Shown piece after piece: positions 58,484-64,000 of a stretch of DNA of 64,000 nt (the first letter of the stretch is position 1; each line of letters opens with the position of its first letter). Position numbers and translations under genes: made by a program. Under the pieces are notes generated by a model. The model did no database searches, was not told the DNA's origin, and worked only from the letters and a program-made list of their open reading frames with translations. The DNA lies in contig NZ_PTXL01000002.1 in the NCBI RefSeq assembly GCF_004343775.1, positions 186,001 to 250,000 of the forward strand. The letters are read 5' to 3'. The DNA is from Burkholderia sp. SRS-46. Its GTDB lineage: Bacteria; Pseudomonadota; Gammaproteobacteria; Burkholderiales; Burkholderiaceae.

Positions 58484-60258
58484 CACGCCCCCTTCGTGCG
58501 GGCGCTGTGCCCCGCACGGCTGCCCGCACCGCCCATCGTGCGCGCGAGCAGCGGCCGCAGCTGCGCGAGCGTGCGCGTGTTCAGCACGTCCGAGCGCGTC
58601 AGCCAGCCGCGGCGCGCCTGATCGACGCCCAGCCCGAGATCGTCGAGTTCGTCCGCGCGGCGCGCGTCCGAGCCGATCGACACCAGCACGCCGGCCTGCG
58701 CGGCCTCGCGGCACCAGATGTCCGCGAGATCGAGCCGCTGCGGCTGCGCATCGAGCTCGAGGAAGCAGCCGCGTGCATGCGCATGCTCGATCACGCGCGG
58801 CAGGTCGAGGTCGCATCCGTCGTTCTCGCCAAGCACGCGGCCGGTCGGATGCGCGAGGATCGTGAAATGCGGGTGGTCCATCGCGCGCAGCAGGCGCTCG
58901 GTCTGCGCGGCGCGCGGCAGGTCGAGCACGTCGCGCACCGCGCCGACGACGAGATCGAACTGGCCGAGCACCTCGTCCGGCACGTCGAGGCTGCCGTCGT
59001 CGAGGATGTTCGCCTCGACGCCCTTCAGCAGCACGAAATCGTCGAACGACGCGTTCAGCCGATCGATCTCGTCGCCCTGCCATGCGAGCCGCTCGCGGTC
59101 GAATCCGCGCGCCGCACCGCGCCGCCGTGCGGGGTCGGTGATCGCCAGATACGCGAGCCCGCGGGCACGCGCGGCCTGCGCCATCGCGCGCAGGCCGTCG
59201 TGGCCGTCCGACGCGTCGGTGTGCGCGTGCAGGTCGCCGCGCAGGTGCTTGCGCTCGACCAGCGCCGGCAGGTGGCCGGCGCGCGACGCGTCGATCTCGC
59301 CGTGATCCTCGCGCAGCTCGGGCGGCACCCAGTGCAGGCCGATCGATTCGTACACCGATGCTTCCGTCGCGCCCGCGATCCGTTCGTCGCCGCGGAACAC
59401 GCCGTATTCGTTGATCTTCAGGCCGCCCGCCTGCGCAAGGCGGCGCAGCGCGATGTTGTGCGCTTTCGATCCGGTGAAATAGACGAGCGCGGCGCCGAAC
59501 GCGTGCGCGTCGACCACGCGCAGGTCCACCTGGATGCCGCTCGCGAGCACGACGCTCGAGCGTGTCGCGCCGCTCGCGAGCACGCGTGCGACTTCGCCGT
59601 AGCCGACGAACGCATCGGTCACCGCGGCCGGATCGCGCGCGGTGACGAGAATGTCCAGATCGCCGACGGTTTCGCGCCGGCGCCGGAAGCTGCCGGCCGG
59701 CACCGTGTCGCCGACACCCGGCACCGCGCGCAGGCGCTCGAGCAGCGGCGCGAGGCATTGCTCGGCGAACGGCAGCAGGAAGCGCTGCTGCGCATGCTGC
59801 AGGCGCTCGTCGAGCGCGTCGAGCAGATGCGCTTCCGTCTTCGCGCCGAAGCCCGGCAATGCACGCACGCGCCCTTCCTTCGCCGCGGCCTTCAGTTGCT
59901 CGAGCGTGTCGACATGCAGCGCATCGTGCAGCGCCTTCACGCGCTTCGCGCCGAGCCCCTGCACGGCGAGCAGCTCGACGATCGCGGCCGGCAATGCGTG
60001 GCGCAGGGTTTGCTGCAGCTCGCAGGTGCCGGTCGCCGCGATTTCGCGCAGCTTCGACGCGAGGTCGACGCCGATCGACGGGATGCGGCCGAGGTCGTCG
60101 CCGTTCGCGACCATCGTCGGGATGTCGCGGCCATAGTCGGCGATCGTGCGTGCGGCGTTGCGGTATGCGCGCACCCGAAACGGGTTGGCGCCCTGGATCT
60201 CGAGCATGTCGGCGATCTCGGCGAACACCGCCGCGCACTCGGCATTGTGGATCGACAT
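58483..60258 (-). CDS. polX: PolX-family DNA polymerase with degenerate PHP domain
   Basis: A 591-residue family X polymerase. Helix-hairpin-helix parts lie at 1-150 and the polymerase at 155-320, with catalytic Asp200 and Asp202 in GDLDILV and Asp245 in VDLRV, intact. The C-terminal PHP domain, which in other PolX gives metal-dependent 3'-5' exonuclease, keeps HAH (344, 346), Glu415 and His470 (ILAHPTGR). It has lost three expected histidines: TDH is TDP (376), the GSVH/GAVH position is Arg442, and SDAH is SDAR (533). Polymerase activity should remain; the nuclease probably does not. It is operonic with pncB. Confidence 0.92.
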   Translation of the reverse strand: MSIHNAECAAVFAEIADMLEIQGANPFRVRAYRNAARTIADYGRDIPTMVANGDDLGRIPSIGVDLASKLREIAATGTCELQQTLRHALPAAIVELLAVQGLGAKRVKALHDALHVDTLEQLKAAAKEGRVRALPGFGAKTEAHLLDALDERLQHAQQRFLLPFAEQCLAPLLERLRAVPGVGDTVPAGSFRRRRETVGDLDILVTARDPAAVTDAFVGYGEVARVLASGATRSSVVLASGIQVDLRVVDAHAFGAALVYFTGSKAHNIALRRLAQAGGLKINEYGVFRGDERIAGATEASVYESIGLHWVPPELREDHGEIDASRAGHLPALVERKHLRGDLHAHTDASDGHDGLRAMAQAARARGLAYLAITDPARRRGAARGFDRERLAWQGDEIDRLNASFDDFVLLKGVEANILDDGSLDVPDEVLGQFDLVVGAVRDVLDLPRAAQTERLLRAMDHPHFTILAHPTGRVLGENDGCDLDLPRVIEHAHARGCFLELDAQPQRLDLADIWCREAAQAGVLVSIGSDARRADELDDLGLGVDQARRGWLTRSDVLNTRTLAQLRPLLARTMGGAGSRAGHSARTKGA

Positions 60259-60637
60259 GATCGGCGTGGCTCCGTTCCACGTGGATGGCGCCGCGCGCGA
60301 TGCGCGCTCGCCTGCCCGCCCGGCGCAGCACGTCGCGTGAACGATGCGCGCCGGACGCCCGATCCCATCCTACGCCGCCGGCGTCATCCGTGCTGGCGCC
60401 GGCGCCGGCGCGCCCGCCTGCACGGGTCGTGCCGGAACGCGTGCGGCGGCGCCCGCCGGCCGGCGGCGCGACGTTCGTCCGCACGGCGCCCGGCACGACA
60501 TGATCAGTATGGATCGCAGCCGTGCCGTCGGGTTGCTCAGGATCAATTCGCCGGACGCGTGCGGCGCGTGCGTGCGGCGCACAAAATCAGGCCGACGCGC
60601 CGGTGCGAGCGAGGGGATGCGCGAACGATGCGCGGCG
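60259..60637. other. 379-bp gap upstream of polX
   Basis: No gene is supported. It contains a 10-bp palindrome TCCACGTGGA (60276-60285), 18 bp before the polX start, and GC-rich tandem GGCGCC units near 60395. No clear promoter was found. Confidence 0.4.
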
Positions 60638-61030
60638 TCAGAGCGATGCGCGCGGCTGGGTGCCGAAGCGCCGTTCGTGCAGTTGCTGGCAATGCGCGCA
60701 GCGCTCGGCCGTCGGCCGGGCAAGCAGGCGTTCGTAGTCGACGGGCGTATCGCAGTCCGCACAGTCGCCGTAGCTGCCGTCGCGGATCCGCTGCAACGCG
60801 CGCGCGACCGCGCGCAATTCCGCGAGCCTCATGCCGATCAACGCGTGGTCGACGTCGACGAACAGATCGGCGTTCGCCTCGTCGCCTTCGTCCGGCGCGG
60901 CGCCGGCCAGGTCCGCATACGATTCCGACGCGCGCTGGTGCTCGCTCGCACGGATCTCCGCGCGCAACGTCTGCTCGGACTCGTTCAGCCTTCGATGCAG
61001 TGTCTGCAATTGCCGTTCGTCCAGCGCCAT
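60638..61030 (-). CDS. DksA/TraR-type C4 zinc-finger protein
   Basis: A 130-residue protein. The helical N-terminal half starts MALDERQLQTLHRRLNESE. The zinc finger has CADC and CAHC pairs near residues 92 and 111, preceded by IRDGSYGDCADCDTPVDYERL and followed by LHERR, as in DksA/TraR proteins. DksA binds the secondary channel of RNA polymerase; paralogues without the main DksA role are common in Burkholderia. AAGGAG stands before the ATG. The charged tip between the helices (PDEGDEANADLF) differs from classical DksA. Confidence 0.85.
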   Translation of the reverse strand: MALDERQLQTLHRRLNESEQTLRAEIRASEHQRASESYADLAGAAPDEGDEANADLFVDVDHALIGMRLAELRAVARALQRIRDGSYGDCADCDTPVDYERLLARPTAERCAHCQQLHERRFGTQPRASL

Positions 61031-61222
61031 CGTCGTTCTCCTTGTGCAGGTTTCGCCGGCCGCCGACCGAGACGGCCGGCGCGGCAACCCGGGCGCGGCG
61101 GCACTGGCACGCCGCGTGCCGTCCGTCCGGTTCAGCGCCCGGCTCCGCATGCGGCCGCGCACTTTGGACTGAGCATAAACCCAACAGGCGAACGTGTGTT
61201 GATCGGCCTCACACCGGCGGCC

Positions 61223-61555
61223 TCACACGAACCGGGATTCGCTCGCGAAAACCGGGGACCGACGCGAAATCGTTTCGCACTGACGTGCTGCAGTGCGTGC
61301 GGCGAGCCGCCGGACTTCGCGGTCGGCGCCCTGCGCGCCCGTCGACGGATGGCGGGACGTCTCGACGCCGATGCGGGCCAGCAGGCCGCAGCCTTGCGGC
61401 GTCAGGGCCGGCCGCGGCGCTTCGCCTGGCGCGCCGAAAACCAGTTCGACGTACGCCTGCGCGACGAGCGCATCGAAGTCGGGGCTGAAGCGATCGACAT
61501 GCTGCGGTGCGCTGGCGACCAGCAGCAGCGTGGATAATTCGTGCGGGGTCAGCAT
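61223..61555 (-). CDS. hypothetical protein (110 aa)
   Basis: I do not recognise this 110-residue protein. It begins MLTPHELSTLLLVASAPQHV, has a helical N-terminal half with LTPQGCGLLARIG in the middle, and an Arg-rich tail. GAGGAG lies before the ATG, so translation is likely. The middle part recalls small winged-helix-like proteins but this is weak. Confidence 0.6.
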   Translation of the reverse strand: MLTPHELSTLLLVASAPQHVDRFSPDFDALVAQAYVELVFGAPGEAPRPALTPQGCGLLARIGVETSRHPSTGAQGADREVRRLAARTAARQCETISRRSPVFASESRFV

Positions 61556-61779
61556 CGTGGCGAGCTCCTCGAGACGAATGGTGCGCCGCACCTTCTGGCA
61601 CGAAAGAACCGGCGCGAACCGTGCTGCGCAGTGTGACGTGAATGATTTCCGCCGGCCAGTGAGTGGTTTCCACAACTTCGCACTGGCCGGCGATGTGCTT
61701 GTCGCGATGCGCACAGCATCCGGCATTCGATATGACCAATTCACTCGCTTCGCTATCCGTATCAATTCGGCGCGGCGCG

Positions 61780-62046
61780 CTAACGTTTGCCTTTGCGGCG
61801 TGCGCTGTCGCGCCACTGCCGGCGCTCGAGCTCGTCGAGGCGCTCGGCCAGCGTCCGGGTCAGCATCGCCGCCCGCCCGCCGGCGCGCAGCCGCACGCGA
61901 ATCGCATCGAGTCGCGCCCGCCAGTACGCGGGACGCATCACGACCGTCGTCGCACTCGCGCACGCGCGGGTGTCGAGGCGACACAGCTCGTCGATCATCG
62001 CCGCGACATGACGCAGCTCGCGCTCGTCTTCCTCGTTGCATGCCAT
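61780..62046 (-). CDS. hypothetical protein (88 aa)
   Basis: I do not recognise this 88-residue basic protein. It starts MACNEEDERELRHVAAMIDE and contains a YWRARLDAIRVRLRAG block and C-terminal LERRQWRDSARRKGKR. GGAG lies 7 nt before the chosen ATG; longer readings upstream are not convincing. Its role is unknown. Real but low certainty. Confidence 0.5.
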   Translation of the reverse strand: MACNEEDERELRHVAAMIDELCRLDTRACASATTVVMRPAYWRARLDAIRVRLRAGGRAAMLTRTLAERLDELERRQWRDSARRKGKR

Positions 62047-62317
62047 CACCGGCTCCGGTGTCGTCCTGCACGCTTTTGTCGCGCAGCTCGCACGTGGCAA
62101 GCCTCGGGCAAGCCTCGCGAGCAGCGCCGCCGCACTTGACGAAAATCCGACGACCCATGGTGCGCGCTGTGACCGGTCGCTTGCAATCGTCTGACGCAGG
62201 GAAGCTTGAGATCGATCAATCTCCTGCGCAAACGCACGCCGTAGAGTGGGACGATCCGCACACGCGTTTCGTGCGTACGAGTGCGCGTGCGCTTCGCTCG
62301 ACACTCGGGAGGCAGCC

Positions 62318-62491
62318 ATGGTATTCGGCGTAATCGTATGGGTCGCGCTCGCGGCCCTCTTTCCGACGATGGTCGTGCCGACGATTCAGCACGCCGTTGC
62401 CCCGTCCAGCATGACCGTTGCGCCGGATGCGCAGCCGAAGGATGCGTCCTCCGTCGCGCCTCGCGCCGACGCCGGCGCGACGTCGGGTTGA
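62318..62491 (+). CDS. small single-helix membrane protein (57 aa)
   Basis: A short gene with a strong GGGAGG 5 nt before the ATG. The protein opens with one hydrophobic helix (MVFGVIVWVALAALFPTMVV), then a polar Ala/Pro/Ser tail, so it is either a membrane-anchored small protein or an exported peptide. No family is recognised. Confidence 0.55.
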   Translation: MVFGVIVWVALAALFPTMVVPTIQHAVAPSSMTVAPDAQPKDASSVAPRADAGATSG

Positions 62492-62622
62492 CGACGACAG
62501 CGTGTGCATCGCGCCGTACATGGCGGACGCTGCGCGCGCTGCTGCCCAACATCGCAGCGATCTCCCCGTCGTCACCGTGACGACGGCGCGGCGCCATGCG
62601 CACGCAGCGTGCGCCGCCGCGC

Positions 62623-63396
62623 TCAACGTACGTCTTCGCCCAGCCACTTCCTGCTGATCGCGCCGTACTCGCCGTCGTTGAACATCGTGTCGAGCGCCGC
62701 GTCGATGGCGGCGCGCAGCTTCGGGCTGTCCTTGCGCACCGCGATCCCCATCTTCTCCGGGTACAGCAGCGGCCCGGCCGGCTTCGCATCGACATGCTTG
62801 TCGCGGATCGTCAGGATGCCCGCGATGCGATCCGTCACGAACCCCTCGATGCGGCGGTTCTGCAGGTCGATCAGGATATCGGGCAGCCCCTTGTAGGTTT
62901 TCACCTGCACGTCCGGCCGGTTCTTGCGCAGCCACCCTTCGTACGTCTCGCCGAGCGTGACGCCGATCACCTTGCCCTTCAGCTGCTCGATGCCCTGCAC
63001 GCTGCTGGCCTTCGGCACGAACAGCTGCGCGCCGGAGCGATAGTAGGTCGTCGAGAAATCGACCGCCTTCAGCCGTTCGTCGGTGATCGCGAGGCTGCCG
63101 ATGATCGCGTCGTACTTGCCGGCCAGCAGCCCGCCCACGATGCCGTCCCATGCGGTCATCACCGGCACCGGCTTCGCGTTGAGCCGCCCCGCGATGCGAT
63201 TGCCGATGTCGACGTCGAAGCCGTTCAGCTTGCCGGATTCGTCGATGAAGCTGAACGGCGGATACTTGCCGGTCAGCGCGAACGTGAGGTTGCCGGTCTG
63301 CCGGACCTTGTCGAGATCGTCCGCGTGGGCGGCCGCGCTCGCGGCGCCGATCAGTGCGGCGCACATGGCCGTGGTCAGTCGTTGCAGGAAAGTCAT
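62623..63396 (-). CDS. amino-acid ABC transporter periplasmic binding protein
   Basis: A 257-residue protein with a signal peptide ending AHA-DD. The mature part follows the family-3 binding protein pattern: LTFALTGKYPPFSFIDESGKL (ligand loop), GFDVDIGNRIAGRL, WDGIVGGLLAGKYDAIIGSL, and the second-lobe VIGVTLGETYEGWL. The ligand is probably a polar or basic amino acid. Permease and ATPase genes are not in the window. Confidence 0.88.
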   Translation of the reverse strand: MTFLQRLTTAMCAALIGAASAAAHADDLDKVRQTGNLTFALTGKYPPFSFIDESGKLNGFDVDIGNRIAGRLNAKPVPVMTAWDGIVGGLLAGKYDAIIGSLAITDERLKAVDFSTTYYRSGAQLFVPKASSVQGIEQLKGKVIGVTLGETYEGWLRKNRPDVQVKTYKGLPDILIDLQNRRIEGFVTDRIAGILTIRDKHVDAKPAGPLLYPEKMGIAVRKDSPKLRAAIDAALDTMFNDGEYGAISRKWLGEDVR

Positions 63397-63473
63397 CGTC
63401 CGTCTCCAGGGTTGGCATAGTCATGCGCCGGGCAGCGCGCTGCGCCCGGCGTGCGGGAATCAGCAGGCCACCA

Positions 63474-64000
63474 TCAGCGCGCGACCTCGAACAGCGCGGC
63501 GGCCCCCTGCCCGCCGCCGATGCACATCGTCACGACGACATGCCGGACGCCGCGCCGCGCGCCCTCCAGCAGCGCGTGGCCGACCATGCGCGTGCCGGTC
63601 ATGCCGTACGGATGGCCAAGCGCGATGCTGCCGCCGTTGACGTTGACCGTCTCGTACGAAAGCCCGAGCGTGTCGACGCAATGGACGACCTGCGACGCGA
63701 ACGCTTCGTTGAGCTCCCACAGGCCGATGTCGGCGACGCTCAGCCCGGTGCGCGCGAGCAGCCTGCGCACCGCCGGCACCGGCCCGATGCCCATCTCGTC
63801 GGGGCGGCAGCCGGCCACCGTGCAGGCGATCATCCGCCCGAGCGGCGGCGCGGCCAGCGTGCGCAGCATCGCGCCGGACACGACCGTGCAGGCCGCCGAG
63901 CCGTCCGCGAGCGCGCACGCATTGCCGGCCGTCACGGTGCCGCCGTCGCGCACGGCTTCCAGTGCGGCGAGCGCGTCGGCCGTCGTGCCGGGTCGGCCGC
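63474..64000 (-). CDS. thiolase / acetyl-CoA acetyltransferase (5' partial)
   Basis: The C-terminal part, about 175 residues, of a thiolase. The window edge cuts the gene; the start lies outside. Visible: [48 protein letters not shown] with the catalytic His, and the second catalytic Cys in CIGGGQGAA. This is the common type-II/degradative arrangement of fatty-acid or aromatic acid beta-oxidation. The exact substrate cannot be told. Confidence 0.93.
   Translation of the reverse strand, partial: GRPGTTADALAALEAVRDGGTVTAGNACALADGSAACTVVSGAMLRTLAAPPLGRMIACTVAGCRPDEMGIGPVPAVRRLLARTGLSVADIGLWELNEAFASQVVHCVDTLGLSYETVNVNGGSIALGHPYGMTGTRMVGHALLEGARRGVRHVVVTMCIGGGQGAAALFEVAR

Noticed and set aside
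60394..60415. GGCGCC tandem units as a functional repeat
   Set aside because: Very short and common by chance in DNA of this composition.
1..64000. tRNA, rRNA, CRISPR arrays, riboswitches, phage genes
   Set aside because: No clover-leaf sequences, no regular spaced repeats and no phage structural genes other than the T6SS proteins were seen on either strand.

Overview
The window is high-GC bacterial DNA that reads as Burkholderia, probably the Burkholderia cepacia complex and probably a secondary chromosome. This is inferred from codon use, the porin and the gene content; no rRNA or tRNA is present to confirm it. Genes are tightly packed, often with 1-8 nt stop/start overlaps, and long antisense ORFs are shadows of real genes. 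No CRISPR array, prophage or intact insertion sequence was seen.

Layout. (1) 1-3541: the end of an Fe3+/phosphonate-type ABC importer (permease cut by the window edge, ATPase) and a trimeric porin. (2) 3613-33634: a complete type VI secretion system (T6SS). The minus-strand arm reads tssH-tssB-tssC-hcp-tssJ-tssK, then a small membrane ORF, then a cargo module, then tssL-tssM-tssL. The cargo module is vgrG, three DUF3304 lipoprotein immunity genes, a Tle1-type (DUF2235) phospholipase, a DUF4123 adaptor chaperone and a PAAR tip. The plus-strand arm reads tagK-like-tagJ-tssE-tssF-tssG-tssA. The arms diverge from an AT-rich 570-bp region. All 13 core components are present, and tssL occurs twice. 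Both edges look scarred: a remnant of an IS3-type transposase gene on the left, a frameshifted zinc-ribbon/HTH gene and the stub of an alcohol dehydrogenase on the right.

(3) 33672-41388: a small gene, an AraC regulator, and the homoprotocatechuate meta-cleavage operon hpaG1-G2-E-D-F-H-I with divergent hpaR. It would convert 3,4-dihydroxyphenylacetate to pyruvate and succinate semialdehyde. (4) 41402-49557: a reductase/epimerase, a small protein with a good terminator, an FtsI-like penicillin-binding protein, an arabinose-type binding protein with an SDR, and a KefB/YbaL-type antiporter. (5) 49761-53649: a three-subunit membrane dehydrogenase of the gluconate 2-dehydrogenase type (cytochrome c, GMC flavoprotein, Tat subunit). 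A perfect 20-bp LacI-type palindrome lies upstream, overlapping a candidate promoter. (6) 54167-62491: mixed metabolic and stress genes: RNA 2'-phosphotransferase, DUF3995 protein, alanine dehydrogenase, nicotinate phosphoribosyltransferase overlapping a PolX polymerase, a DksA/TraR-type zinc-finger protein and small hypotheticals. (7) 62623-64000: an amino-acid binding protein and the C-terminal part of a thiolase cut by the window edge.

The observations most worth following are the mosaic triplicated immunity genes, the tssL-tssM-tssL arrangement, the PolX whose PHP domain has lost three metal-ligand histidines, the eroded edges of the T6SS island, the terminator-like hairpin between tssC and hcp, and the operator in front of the gluconate-type dehydrogenase.
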